A stretch of DNA of 55,135 nt, from assembly GCF_900537115.1 (NCBI RefSeq), contig NZ_UNRG01000013.1, forward strand, positions 13,670 to 68,804, given 5' to 3'. A model generated the notes under the pieces. It was not told where the DNA came from and made no database searches. It was given only the letters and a program-made list of their open reading frames with translations. The translations under genes were made by a program, and so were the position numbers. This document shows positions 8,876-17,311 of the stretch, in pieces. Position 1 is the stretch's first letter, and the number at the start of each line of letters is the position of its first letter. The stretch is from Arthrobacter sp. Alg241-R88. GTDB taxonomy: Bacteria > Actinomycetota > Actinomycetes > Actinomycetales > Micrococcaceae.

Positions 8876-9739
8876 TTACTTGCTGGGTGCCGGGCTGGAG
8901 GTTTGTTCAGCCTTGGGAAGGTACTGCTCGGGCATTGGGGAGCCCGGGAACCACTTTTCGTAGAGCTTCTTCCAGGTGCCGTCCTCCATGGCTTCAGCCA
9001 GGCCCTTGTTCAGGGCCTCCTTGAACTCGGTCTTGCCCTTGGCGATGGCGAAGCCGGCCGGAGCGTCGAAGGACGGGATGTCCGCAGCGCTCACCAGCCC
9101 GAACTGTTCCTGGTATGACTTGGCGGCCTCGTAGTCCAGGAAGTGTGCGTCGACAGCACCGCTGTTGACGGCCGAGACTGCAGTGTTGTTGTCGGGGAAG
9201 CGCACCAGGTTTGCGGAGGTGAAGTTCTTGACAGCGTAAGCTTCCTGCAGCGTGCCCTGGACAACGCCCAGGCGCTTGCCGGAGAGACCTTCCGGATCGC
9301 TGATGCCGGACGTCTTGGTGGTGATGATGGTCAGGTATCCGGCCAGGTAACCGTCGGAGAAATCAACGGTTTCCTTGCGCTTGTCCGTGATGCCGATGGC
9401 GGCGACACCCGCGTCGAACTGCCCGTTGGCTACGGCGGCAAGCAGGCCGGAGAAGTCCTGTCCGGTGAAGACCACGTTGTCTACACCGGCCCGGCGGGCT
9501 ACGTCCGTAAAGAGTTCGACGTCGAAGCCCGTGAACTTACCCTGGGCGTCCGTGAAGGTGTACGGCTTGGAGTCGCCCAGGCTGGCGACACGGATGGAGC
9601 CGGGCTCAATCAGGCCGTACGGGTTGTCTGCGGACGAGGATGAAGCAGGAGTGGAGGCTCCGCAGCCGGACAGCGCCACGACCGCGGCGACGGCAGCGGC
9701 AACGAGCGTTGCGGGGCGGAAAGTCTTTCGAGTAAACAC
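8876..9739 (-). CDS. Family 3 solute-binding lipoprotein of the amino-acid-type ABC importer
   Basis: A 287-residue extracellular lipoprotein. With the GTG start at 9739 it begins MFTRKTFRPATLVAAAVAAV and ends the signal in the lipobox LSGC (Cys near residue 27). The longer TTG start at 9781 would add an atypical leader, so GTG is preferred; GGAAAA lies upstream of it. The mature part is a periplasmic-binding-protein type II fold of the family 3 (amino acid, opine) class, with FTGFDVELFTDVARR and DAGVAAIGITDKRKETVDFS segments. It is the first gene of the operon and the specificity determinant of the importer. It is controlled from a divergent region holding two copies of a LacI-type operator. 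Confidence 0.9.
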   Translation of the reverse strand: MFTRKTFRPATLVAAAVAAVVALSGCGASTPASSSSADNPYGLIEPGSIRVASLGDSKPYTFTDAQGKFTGFDVELFTDVARRAGVDNVVFTGQDFSGLLAAVANGQFDAGVAAIGITDKRKETVDFSDGYLAGYLTIITTKTSGISDPEGLSGKRLGVVQGTLQEAYAVKNFTSANLVRFPDNNTAVSAVNSGAVDAHFLDYEAAKSYQEQFGLVSAADIPSFDAPAGFAIAKGKTEFKEALNKGLAEAMEDGTWKKLYEKWFPGSPMPEQYLPKAEQTSSPAPSK

Positions 9740-9820
9740 AGCGAGTTTTCCAATCGAGAGAAGCGGGAGATGGGGGATCAAGATCCGCCGTGGTGGTGGT
9801 GCTTTGCCGGTGCCTCTTGC

Positions 9821-9859
9821 TGAGTCCGGTCTCAGTCCCTACGATTGAGACCGGACTCA
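9821..9859. promoter_or_regulatory. Double LacI-type operator in divergent promoter region
   Basis: Two copies of a 14-base near-palindrome, TGAGTCCGGTCTCA (9821-9834) and TGAGACCGGACTCA (9846-9859), are exact reverse complements of each other, with an 11-base spacer. Each has the central CG of LacI-family sites, and their centres are 25 bases apart. They lie between the binding-protein gene (start 9739) and the divergent lacI-type gene (start 9926), so that regulator most likely represses both directions. Confidence 0.7.
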
Positions 9860-9925
9860 CACCGATTGATAAGAATGTAACCCAAGCCACAAAAGGGCGT
9901 CAAGCGCCCGGTAAGAAAGGCCGAC

Positions 9926-11014
9926 ATGAGTAATGACGCTTCACGGCGGCGCGACGTCACAGTCGCCGACGTCGCCAAGGCCGCACAGGTATCCAAAGCC
10001 CAGGCGGCACGTGCACTGGGCAACTACGGCGCTGTCAGTGACGATGTGAGGGAGCGCGTGCTGGCTGCGGCGGAAGAGCTGAACTACCGGCCCAACGAGC
10101 TTGCGCGAAGCATGAACACCGGAAAATCCAACACCATCGGCGTGGTGGTGGGCGACATCGAAAATCCCCACTTTGGCCTCGCCACCAGGGGCATCACCGA
10201 CACCGCCAAGAAAAGCGGCTTCAACGTCATCCTGGTCAACACCGATGAGGACACCGCGGCCGAAGTCGACGCCGTGAAGGTTCTGCTGGACAAGCGCGTC
10301 GACGGTCTGATTATCGCTCCGGCGTCGTCGGTTGATACCAGACACCTGGAAGGCGTTCACAAGTCAGGGCGGCCCTTGGTGCTCCTGGACCGCAAGGCAC
10401 CGGGGCTGGTGGTGGACACGGTGGCGGTGGAGATGGAAGGGATCTCCTATGAATCCACCAGCTACCTCATCCAGGAAGGGCACAGCCGGATTGCCTTCAT
10501 TTCCACTATCCGAACGGATGAGCCCTATTTCGCCGGATTGCCCTTGGAATCCTCACAGATTTCCGATCGCCGGGACGGCATGAAGCGCGCCTTTGACGAA
10601 GCGGGGCTTCCCCAGCCCGAGGACTTGGTCCGCCTCAACGCCGGCAGCCCGGAGTCAATCAAGAAGATCACCCGGGAACTGCTGCAGCAGCCCCATCCTG
10701 CCACCGCGATCATTGCGTCTGACGGGCTTATCGGACTCAGCGTGGTGGAGGCAATCCAGGACCTGGGGCTTTCGATCCCGGACGATGTCTCGTTCCTGAT
10801 GTATGACGACTTTGCCTGGACCCGCCTCACTACCCCTCCTCTGACGGTCATTGCCCAGCCCGTCTATGAGATGGGCGTGGCAGCCGCCGAAGCCCTCATT
10901 CGCCAGATCCAGGGCAGGAAGGCGCCGGTTGCCATACCTGAATTTTCCGCAACCCTGGTGAGGCGGGGATCTATCGGCTCGCCGCCCAACAGGGGTGGCA
11001 TTCCGGTCAACTAG
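9926..11014 (+). CDS. LacI-family transcriptional regulator of the amine-oxidase operon
   Basis: A 362-residue repressor. An N-terminal helix-turn-helix (residues about 11-35, VADVAKAAQVSKAQAARALG) is followed by the hinge helix NELARSMNTG and a periplasmic-binding-like sensor domain. The recognition helix reads SKAQAARALGNYGAVSD rather than the common S.xTVSRVLN pattern. The same GNYG.VSD extension is found in the other LacI regulator at 15181-16284, so the two are close paralogues. ATG at 9926 follows AAGAAAGG. The gene is divergent from the importer operon and overlaps the 3' end of the frlC-like gene by eight bases on the opposite strand. The effector is not known; a fructosamine or its sugar phosphate is inferred. 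Confidence 0.9.
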   Translation: MSNDASRRRDVTVADVAKAAQVSKAQAARALGNYGAVSDDVRERVLAAAEELNYRPNELARSMNTGKSNTIGVVVGDIENPHFGLATRGITDTAKKSGFNVILVNTDEDTAAEVDAVKVLLDKRVDGLIIAPASSVDTRHLEGVHKSGRPLVLLDRKAPGLVVDTVAVEMEGISYESTSYLIQEGHSRIAFISTIRTDEPYFAGLPLESSQISDRRDGMKRAFDEAGLPQPEDLVRLNAGSPESIKKITRELLQQPHPATAIIASDGLIGLSVVEAIQDLGLSIPDDVSFLMYDDFAWTRLTTPPLTVIAQPVYEMGVAAAEALIRQIQGRKAPVAIPEFSATLVRRGSIGSPPNRGGIPVN

Positions 11015-11867
11015 CGGAAACGTCCAAACGCTGCGCGATGCTGTCCTCCCACGCGTTCAGGCACTTCTGGAAGGCGGCCCGCGGATCGATGGAGTACGAG
11101 CCGTCGCCGAAAAGTTCGAAGGTAATTGATTCCTTGTACTCCAGCTGCCCTAATCCCCGCAGGATTGCTGGCAGGTCCAGATTGCCGTCTCCCCACGCCA
11201 TGTGACCGGCGGGGGAGCCGTCTATCAGGTGTACGTGGCGCACCTTCCCGCCAAAGGACCTGCCGTAATCACTGATCGCATCTCCTGCCACTGCCAATGC
11301 GACGGTGTCAATGACAACACCGAGGTCACGATGTCCGACGTCGTCCAGCATGCGCTTCAGCGACGACACATCGGTGACCAGGTTCGACTCCACCCGCTGC
11401 AGCGGTTCCAGGACGCAGGAAACGCCCAGTTCTGAGGCCCGTTCAGTGATCGACTGCAGGGCAAGGACGCTCCGTTCCCAGGCTGGCTCCAACGGCTCAT
11501 CCTCGTAGCCGCGGCCGGAGGTGAGGAACAGCAGGGGGGATTCCAGGTCACTGCAAATCTCGGCTGCGCGGAGGAAAAGCTGCACACTTGCCTCCCGCAG
11601 CCAGGTCTCGCCTGACGCGATGTTGACCGGGTAGGCCACCTGTTCAGGCGTTATGCATGCCACCGAAAGCTCACGCTCACGGAGCAGCTGCAGAACATTC
11701 CTGACGTCGTGCTTGCCTGCGTCCGGGATGTACAGGTGGGGCGCTATGCCCCACAGCTCCATCTTCGCGCGTCCCAGTTCCACCATGTCGTTAAGGCAAC
11801 GCTCAAGAGTGTGGTGCTGGTAGGCAAAATTGGAACCGCAAATCTGGTCCGCGCCCAGGTTGCCCAT
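11007..11867 (-). CDS. frlC: FrlC-like fructosamine epimerase, xylose-isomerase-type TIM barrel
   Basis: A 286-residue member of the sugar phosphate isomerase/epimerase (AP endonuclease 2) family. Segments align by eye with E. coli FrlC: TPEQVAYPVNI (FrlC TPETNGYPYNM), CVLEPLQRVESNLV (LILEPLTPYESNVV) and KVRHVHLIDG (KLRHLHIVDS). The Glu, His and Asp in these segments are the metal and substrate ligands of the family. FrlC interconverts fructose- and psicose-linked lysine at C3. Start ATG 11867 lies two bases past the permease stop, with GGGGAAG upstream, so it is the last gene of the operon. A different epimerase or isomerase activity remains possible. Confidence 0.75.
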   Translation of the reverse strand: MGNLGADQICGSNFAYQHHTLERCLNDMVELGRAKMELWGIAPHLYIPDAGKHDVRNVLQLLRERELSVACITPEQVAYPVNIASGETWLREASVQLFLRAAEICSDLESPLLFLTSGRGYEDEPLEPAWERSVLALQSITERASELGVSCVLEPLQRVESNLVTDVSSLKRMLDDVGHRDLGVVIDTVALAVAGDAISDYGRSFGGKVRHVHLIDGSPAGHMAWGDGNLDLPAILRGLGQLEYKESITFELFGDGSYSIDPRAAFQKCLNAWEDSIAQRLDVSAS

Positions 11868-11869
11868 TG

Positions 11870-12706
11870 CTACTTCCCCACACCGTCAGCCAGGCCGCGG
11901 ATGAAATACCGCTGACCCGCAAAGAAGAGCACAATCACCGGCACGGCGGCGATGGCCATTCCTGCGAAGACCACGGGGTAGTCCGTGCCGTGTTTGGCCA
12001 TGAGGTTGGTAAGTCCCACCGGCAGCGTCTGCAGCGTGCCGCCGCTCGTGAAAATCATGGCGAAAAGGTATTCGTTCCAGGTGAAGAGAACGTTCAGCAG
12101 GATCGTAGAGATGATGATTGGCCGGCACATCGGCAGGATGACCTGCCAGAACGCCCGTGCCTTCGAGGCACCATCCACTGCTGCGGCCTCGTCTACCTCG
12201 AGGGGCAAATCCAGCATGTAGGCACGGATCAGGAAAGTGGTGAAGGGAACGCGGAAGGCGGTGTAAAGAATCAACAGCGCCCAGAAGCTGTTGTAGAGAC
12301 CCAGCGCCTGGAACATCTTCACGAGGGGAATCAGGGCCACGGTTGGCGCCAGCATCAAACCGGCCAGGATCAGAATCAGGATGGTCCGGTTGAACGGAAT
12401 CTTGACCCTGGTCAAACCGTACGCTGCCCAGGCACTGATCAGCACGGTGGCGGCGGTGGACGCAACGGTGACGAGGACGCTCGTGGTGAGGTAATCGCCA
12501 ACACCCCGGTTCCAGGCGGTCACGTAGTTTTCCCACCGCCAGGTTTCCGGCAGCGCAAACGGATTGGCGAACAGTTCCGAATTCGACTTCACACCGTTCA
12601 GCAGCATCCACAGCAGGGGGTAGATCACAACGATGGCCAAGGCCACCAGGAAGGCCTGGACAAAAACCCGTCCCAGGATCATCAGTACTGAAGTGCGCGT
12701 CACCAT
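11870..12706 (-). CDS. Sugar-type ABC transporter permease (MalG class)
   Basis: A 278-residue inner-membrane protein with about six hydrophobic segments and the EAA loop near residue 180 (EVDEAAAVDGASKARAFWQVILP). This places it in the MalG/UgpE group of carbohydrate importers. ATG 12706 is preceded by GGAGGG and overlaps the end of the first permease gene by seven bases. It forms a heterodimer with that permease. No ATPase gene is present in the operon. Carbohydrate importers of this class in actinobacteria commonly borrow a shared ATPase of the MsiK type encoded elsewhere. Bacillus frl operons likewise encode only binding protein and permeases. Confidence 0.9.
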   Translation of the reverse strand: MVTRTSVLMILGRVFVQAFLVALAIVVIYPLLWMLLNGVKSNSELFANPFALPETWRWENYVTAWNRGVGDYLTTSVLVTVASTAATVLISAWAAYGLTRVKIPFNRTILILILAGLMLAPTVALIPLVKMFQALGLYNSFWALLILYTAFRVPFTTFLIRAYMLDLPLEVDEAAAVDGASKARAFWQVILPMCRPIIISTILLNVLFTWNEYLFAMIFTSGGTLQTLPVGLTNLMAKHGTDYPVVFAGMAIAAVPVIVLFFAGQRYFIRGLADGVGK

Positions 12707-13671
12707 TCCACCCTCCTGCGCTTGGCCAGCCGGAGCTGGAGTACCGCGAGGACCAGCGTGATGACGAAAACAGCCGTGGCGATGGCCGCGGCATAACCAA
12801 AATCGTTGCGGACAAAACCGCTGCGGTAGAGCCAGGTGCCAAGGACCTGGCTGGAATTGTTGGGGCCGCCTGTGGTCATGACCATCACCTCGTTGAAAAC
12901 CTGGAACGCCCCCGAGACCGTAACGATCATCATCAGGCTGCTCATCTCGCGGACAAGGGGCAGGGAAATAAAGAAGAACCTGCGGACGGGGCCAACGCCG
13001 TCGATGGACGCCGCTTCGAAAAGCTCGGAGGGAATACGTTGCAGCGCCACTGCGAAGAGCAGGGTGCAGTAGCCGAAGCCCTGCCACTGGCTCATGGCGA
13101 TGATGCCGAAGATTGCCGTATTTTCCTGGCCGAGCCAGGCTTGTGCGAAGTTTCCCAGCCCCAGGGTTTCCAGCGCTGCGTTCAGGATGCCCATACGCGG
13201 CTCGTAGATGAAATAGAACAGGAGCCCGGCCACCGTAAGGGATATTGCCGAGGGAACGAAGTAGATCGCCCGCAGGGCACCGCGCCAGCGCGGACTGGGC
13301 AGCCCCTCCACGAGGGCTGCCAGAACCAGCGCTCCGAACACCTGGAAGACGATTGAAATTCCGGCATAAAGGGTGTTGTTGAGGAGTGACTTCCAGAAGA
13401 TCGGGTCATTGAACATCTTGAGGTAGTTATCGGCACCAATGAAGGTCTGCCGTCCGCTGTAGATGTCCCATTTCAGGAGGCTGAAGCCCAAATTCTGCAC
13501 GAGGGGCAGGTAGCAGAAGACACAGAGCAGCAAAACCGCGGGCAGAACCCACACCATGTTGCGCCACCGGCTGGCCCTGCTCCTGTCCGCTTGCCGGCCT
13601 TTGGGGAGACCTTTGGCGTCGGATCCGGAGGCCGAAGGCGCGGGCCTCCGGATCGCGTTCGAAACTGTCAT
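12700..13671 (-). CDS. Sugar-type ABC transporter permease (MalF/UgpA class)
   Basis: A 323-residue inner-membrane protein. A basic cytoplasmic N-terminus of about 45 residues precedes six hydrophobic segments. The EAA loop (ELFEAASIDGVGPVRRFFFISLP) near residue 225 docks on the ATPase. Start ATG 13671 gives MTVSNAIRRP; the frame continues upstream into the binding-protein gene, so the longer start is not credible. It lies ten bases after the binding-protein stop and overlaps the second permease gene, so the three form a tight transport unit. Confidence 0.9.
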   Translation of the reverse strand: MTVSNAIRRPAPSASGSDAKGLPKGRQADRSRASRWRNMVWVLPAVLLLCVFCYLPLVQNLGFSLLKWDIYSGRQTFIGADNYLKMFNDPIFWKSLLNNTLYAGISIVFQVFGALVLAALVEGLPSPRWRGALRAIYFVPSAISLTVAGLLFYFIYEPRMGILNAALETLGLGNFAQAWLGQENTAIFGIIAMSQWQGFGYCTLLFAVALQRIPSELFEAASIDGVGPVRRFFFISLPLVREMSSLMMIVTVSGAFQVFNEVMVMTTGGPNNSSQVLGTWLYRSGFVRNDFGYAAAIATAVFVITLVLAVLQLRLAKRRRVEW

Positions 13672-13681
13672 GGCAGGTCTG

Positions 13682-15001
13682 CTACTTGGCTGCGCTGGAA
13701 GCGGAACGCACGGCGTCAAGGACTTGTTGCGGGGATTGGGTTCCCGCAACAAGGGCCTCGCCGCCTGCCAGCCAGGCATCGGCCACATCCGGAACGGTAA
13801 CTGAGTCAAGCCAGATGATGGCTTCGGAGGCGTCATTCACCTGCTTGATGCCTTCGACCACCGGTCCGGTGGAGTTGTGTTCCGAGACCACGCCCTTGAC
13901 CGCACTGGGCTGACCATAGGGCGGTGACGAAAGTTTCGTGGCATTCTCCTTACTTGTGGCGAACTTCATGAAGTCGACTGCCAGCGCCGCGTTCTCGGAC
14001 TTGGGGTTGATCAGGTATCCCTCCGGAGAACCCTCGATTGCCTTTGTGTCGCCCTTCGCCGCGGCTGAGGCAGGCAGCTTGAAGATGCCCAGGCCGTCGT
14101 TCTTGAGCTGGGATCCCTCCGACGCCGTTGTGTCGAATTCGAGGACTTCCTGGTAGTACATACCGGCGGTACCCGTAGCCAGGGCCTGCTGTGCCGTGGT
14201 GTAGAGGACGCCGTTCGAGTCTTTTCCGCTGCCGGTGCATTCGTTGATCAGCTCGGTGAACTGCTCCATGGCCCGGATGTAGCCCTGGTTCTCGAGCTTC
14301 GCCGTCTTGGGGTCGAAGTCCGCTTCCAGTTCCTCGGTAGGCACCTCATAGGCGAACAACTGCTGGAGGTAGTGCAGGCCCGGCCAGCCGTCCTTATTGC
14401 CAAAGGCAATAGGTTCATAGCCGGCATCCTTGAGCACGGAGCAGGAGGAAATCAGTTCCTCGAAGGTGGACGGCGGGTTAAGGCCCAGCTCCTTGAAAAC
14501 CTTCTGGTTGTAGCCCATGAATTTTCCGTTGTTGTACAAGGGAACCGCAAAGAACTTGCCGTCTCTTTCAAAGGCTTTGAGTGAAGATTCGCCGAAGGTG
14601 CTTCCCCAATCAGTGCCAGGGGCGATGACCGGCGTCAGGTCCGCTGCGAGGCCGCCGTCGATGAAGTTGTTTGCCCAGTTCCCCGCCCAGGTGAAGTAGA
14701 TGTCCGGCAGGGCCTGGGATGCTGTGAGGGTCTTGGTTTTGTCCTTGATGCTCTGGTCAGTCTCCTGGATGAGTTCGAAGGAGACATCAGGGTGGAGTTT
14801 TGTGTACTCCTCGGCCAGGTCCTCGAAGTATGGTTCCAGGGGGTCGCCGCCGAATTTGGTGAGGATACTCAGGGTCCCGGAATATTCGGGTTCTTTCTGC
14901 AGATCCAACTGAGCAACAGGCTCGCTTCCGCCGGCGCAGCCGGTAAGAGCGAGGGCTGTTCCCGCAAGCAGGGCTGTCAATATGTGCGTGCTTTTCCGCA
15001 T
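13682..15001 (-). CDS. Extracellular solute-binding lipoprotein, family 1 (sugar type)
   Basis: A 439-residue lipoprotein starting MRKSTHILTALLAG with lipobox LTGC near residue 21. The mature part is a family 1 (MalE-like) binding protein, with typical DIYFTWAGNW and VPLYNNGKFMGYNQKVFKELG segments. It should capture the substrate of the two downstream permeases outside the cell. ATG 15001 follows GAAAG. A LacI-type operator (15106-15121) sits about 105 bases upstream. A LacI regulator gene ends at 15181, so this gene starts a separately controlled part of the frl-type locus. Confidence 0.9.
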   Translation of the reverse strand: MRKSTHILTALLAGTALALTGCAGGSEPVAQLDLQKEPEYSGTLSILTKFGGDPLEPYFEDLAEEYTKLHPDVSFELIQETDQSIKDKTKTLTASQALPDIYFTWAGNWANNFIDGGLAADLTPVIAPGTDWGSTFGESSLKAFERDGKFFAVPLYNNGKFMGYNQKVFKELGLNPPSTFEELISSCSVLKDAGYEPIAFGNKDGWPGLHYLQQLFAYEVPTEELEADFDPKTAKLENQGYIRAMEQFTELINECTGSGKDSNGVLYTTAQQALATGTAGMYYQEVLEFDTTASEGSQLKNDGLGIFKLPASAAAKGDTKAIEGSPEGYLINPKSENAALAVDFMKFATSKENATKLSSPPYGQPSAVKGVVSEHNSTGPVVEGIKQVNDASEAIIWLDSVTVPDVADAWLAGGEALVAGTQSPQQVLDAVRSASSAAK

Positions 15002-15105
15002 CGTTTCTACTTTCGCTCGGATGGCTGAATAGCCGAGGTCCACAGGACGAAGAGTGCTGCCCTCCGTTGGATGGCACCTGCGCCAAGTGTGCGTTTTTGG
15101 GAATT

Positions 15106-15121
15106 GTGATACCGGTACCAC
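15106..15121. promoter_or_regulatory. LacI-type operator upstream of the binding-protein gene
   Basis: GTGATACCGGTACCAC, centred on CG, is a near-palindrome with one mismatch. It shares GTGATACCGGTA with the site upstream of the frlB-like gene (18357-18370). The recurrence in front of both transcription units of the same locus suggests control by the regulator encoded between them. Confidence 0.65.
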
Positions 15122-15180
15122 AGTGAATCACGATTGTGGGCCCGGGGGAAGGGTTTCAGGAAGAAATAGTTGCCGGCGGT

Positions 15181-16284
15181 TTATTCGGCTGCACGTGAAG
15201 GCGCAGGGCCGTCGGAGGAGCGCGCAATGAGTGTGGAGGGCAGGACGTGCTTCCTCGGTGCGGAGGAATCGCCCTCGATCCGGACGAGGAGCTGTTGTGC
15301 TGCCGCGGCGCCAAGTTCGCGCATGGGCTGCTGGATCATGGTCAGGGGTGGTTCCATGACTGCGGCCCAAGGGCTGTCATCGAAGCCGATCAGGGACACG
15401 TCCTTGAGGATCCGGCGGTTGTGCGTCCGTAGTGCATGGAGGGCGCCCACCGTTGCCTCGGTTTCCGTCGTGAAGATGGCAGTGGGGGGATCCGCAAGGG
15501 CGAGCATCCCGCCGATGGCCCTGGTTGCCTGTCGTTCATTTTTCAGGACGTGGGTTACCAGGGCGGTATCGAACGGTATTCCGGCCTCTTCCAGGGCATC
15601 CAGGTAACCGCGAAGTCGTTCGCCGTCACTCCAGAGTGCCTCGTCAAGGATGCTGTGCATCTGCTGCAGGTCTGTTGCAGGGCTGAGTGTCACCGGGCCC
15701 CAGGCGAAGGCAATCCGCTGGTGGCCGTTTGCAATCAAGGACGCGACGGCGGAGCGGGCGGCTTCCCGGTTGTCGATGACCACCGAGTCGGTATCCAGGC
15801 CGTCCACCAGGCGGTCAATGAGGACCACCGGTATTCCACGTTCCATCGCGGTGGATAGGTGCGAGACGTCGTCGTTCCTTCCGGCCGCCGAAGCGACCAC
15901 AAGGCCATCAACCTGTTTGGCCAGCAGGACCCTGATGGCGTCGCGCTCCAGGTCCAGCTTCTCGTCGGTGCTCAGGATGATGGCATCGTAACCGGCCTGT
16001 TTTGCCGTTTCCGAGATGCCCCTGAGGACCCCCGAAAAGAAGGGGTTCGCCACGTCCGCGAGAACAATTCCCAGCGTTTTGGTGATGCCGGTGCTCATGC
16101 TGCGCGCCAGCGTATTGGCCTGATAGCCCAACCGTTCGGCAGCCAACAGGACCTTTGCCCGCGTGGCATCGCTGACGGACCCATAGTTGCCCAGGGTACG
16201 GGCGACGGTGGCCCTGCCCACCCCAGCGGCAACGGCAACTTCCGAGATGGTCGGAGCGCCCCCGTGCTGATGGTCCGGCGACAT
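15181..16284 (-). CDS. LacI-family regulator of the frl-type locus
   Basis: A 367-residue repressor. The HTH is near residues 12-31 (ISEVAVAAGVGRATVARTLG), followed by NYGSVSDATR, the hinge helix ANTLARSMSTG, and a sugar-binding core ending in EPPLTMIQQPMRELG. It is a paralogue of the regulator at 9926. ATG 16284 is chosen because AAGGGA lies upstream; the long frame above it overlaps the kinase gene. It sits inside the locus, downstream of the kinase, and two matching operators flank the locus (15106-15121 and 18357-18370). In the frl systems of E. coli and Bacillus the regulator is GntR-type, so use of a LacI regulator is different here. Confidence 0.9.
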   Translation of the reverse strand: MSPDHQHGGAPTISEVAVAAGVGRATVARTLGNYGSVSDATRAKVLLAAERLGYQANTLARSMSTGITKTLGIVLADVANPFFSGVLRGISETAKQAGYDAIILSTDEKLDLERDAIRVLLAKQVDGLVVASAAGRNDDVSHLSTAMERGIPVVLIDRLVDGLDTDSVVIDNREAARSAVASLIANGHQRIAFAWGPVTLSPATDLQQMHSILDEALWSDGERLRGYLDALEEAGIPFDTALVTHVLKNERQATRAIGGMLALADPPTAIFTTETEATVGALHALRTHNRRILKDVSLIGFDDSPWAAVMEPPLTMIQQPMRELGAAAAQQLLVRIEGDSSAPRKHVLPSTLIARSSDGPAPSRAAE

Positions 16285-16345
16285 CCGGTTCCCTTCTGGT
16301 CTTGGAATCGCCCTGGGGCGGTTCCTATGAGGACAAAGCTCTGGT

Positions 16346-17224
16346 TCAGATCCTAGTTGCTGCAGCGACGGGACGGCCGTGCCCGAATGCAGCTTCAACG
16401 TAGCACTGTTCCGCTGCCGATTCCGCGGCAAAAGCGAGGGCGGGGCGCAGCGAATCTGCAGTTGGCGCGGAGTCCCGTGCCCAGCCCGACTGCAAGAGTC
16501 TGACGACTAATCCGGTGACGAACGCGTCCCCGCAGCCCATGGTATCGGCGAACCTTTGCGCGTCCGTTGGCGCGGCTCCCTGTGTAAGGAACCGCTCGCC
16601 GTCGTACAGTACCGCGCCAGCGGCCCCCCTGGTGGCAACCGCGAGCGAAGCGCCCGCCGCCTTGACGCGCGCAAGCTCATGTTCAACGGCCCTCAATGGT
16701 GCGTCTCCCAGCGACAGCAGGGCCATGTCCACGAAGGGGGCGGTACGCCGCAGGTAGCTGTCAGTCCTGCGCTCCGGTTCCCAGGAGTAGTCAAAGCTGA
16801 CCAAGGGGCCGGCCGCCCGCACTGACGGGAGCTGGTCTTCGGAGGCGGAGTAGACGCTCGAATGGACAAGGGCTGCTGAGGCCAGGTAGCTCCGATGTTC
16901 AGGACCGAGTGTGAAGGGTTGGCTGGTGGTGACACCGCCTTCGTTCCAGCCCAGGAAGACCCGGTCGCCGTCGATAACCTTGATTTCCGTGACGCCGTTG
17001 GGGCCTTCGCGGGTCTGGCACCTGCTGACATCCACTCCTTCCGCTTCTATGGCGGAACGGACAAAGGCGCCCAGCGGATCGGAACCGAAGACACCCACAT
17101 AGGCGGACTCCAGGCCCAGTCGGCGTGCCAGGACCGCAAAGTTCACGCAGTTTCCGCCCGGGTACATCACTCCCCGGTCCAGGAAGCGGTCCACGATGTT
17201 GTCCCCGAACCCTATTACTTTCAT
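16346..17224 (-). CDS. frlD: FrlD-like PfkB-family fructosamine kinase
   Basis: A 292-residue ribokinase-fold kinase. The N-terminus GDNIVDRF...YPGGNCVNFAV lines up with E. coli FrlD (GDNCVDIY...FSGGNAVNVAV). GDRVFLGWNEGGV matches NDRVFGDYTEGV, and the catalytic loop reads ADTMGCGDAFVTG (base Asp near residue 230) against IDTMGAGDSFIAG. FrlD phosphorylates fructose-lysine at O6, giving the substrate of the FrlB deglycase. ATG 17224 is chosen because AGG lies six bases upstream; ATG 17230 is only two codons longer. A strong hairpin lies between this gene and the frlB-like gene. Confidence 0.8.
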   Translation of the reverse strand: MKVIGFGDNIVDRFLDRGVMYPGGNCVNFAVLARRLGLESAYVGVFGSDPLGAFVRSAIEAEGVDVSRCQTREGPNGVTEIKVIDGDRVFLGWNEGGVTTSQPFTLGPEHRSYLASAALVHSSVYSASEDQLPSVRAAGPLVSFDYSWEPERRTDSYLRRTAPFVDMALLSLGDAPLRAVEHELARVKAAGASLAVATRGAAGAVLYDGERFLTQGAAPTDAQRFADTMGCGDAFVTGLVVRLLQSGWARDSAPTADSLRPALAFAAESAAEQCYVEAAFGHGRPVAAATRI

Positions 17225-17274
17225 GCTCATCCTGTCTTGACGGCGGTGTCCCCGGCTTGTGGCCGGGTGAAGCT

Positions 17275-17299
17275 GCCGCGCCCCGGGCCGGGGCGCGGC
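17275..17299 (-). terminator. Strong GC hairpin between frlB-like and frlD-like genes
   Basis: Twelve-base perfect arms (17275-17286 and 17288-17299) separated by one base, all G and C, sit just after the frlB-like stop. Without a U-run this is more likely an mRNA-stabilising or polarity element than a full terminator, since the next gene has no obvious promoter of its own. Confidence 0.5.
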
Positions 17300-17311
17300 C
17301 ATCGGAGTCTG

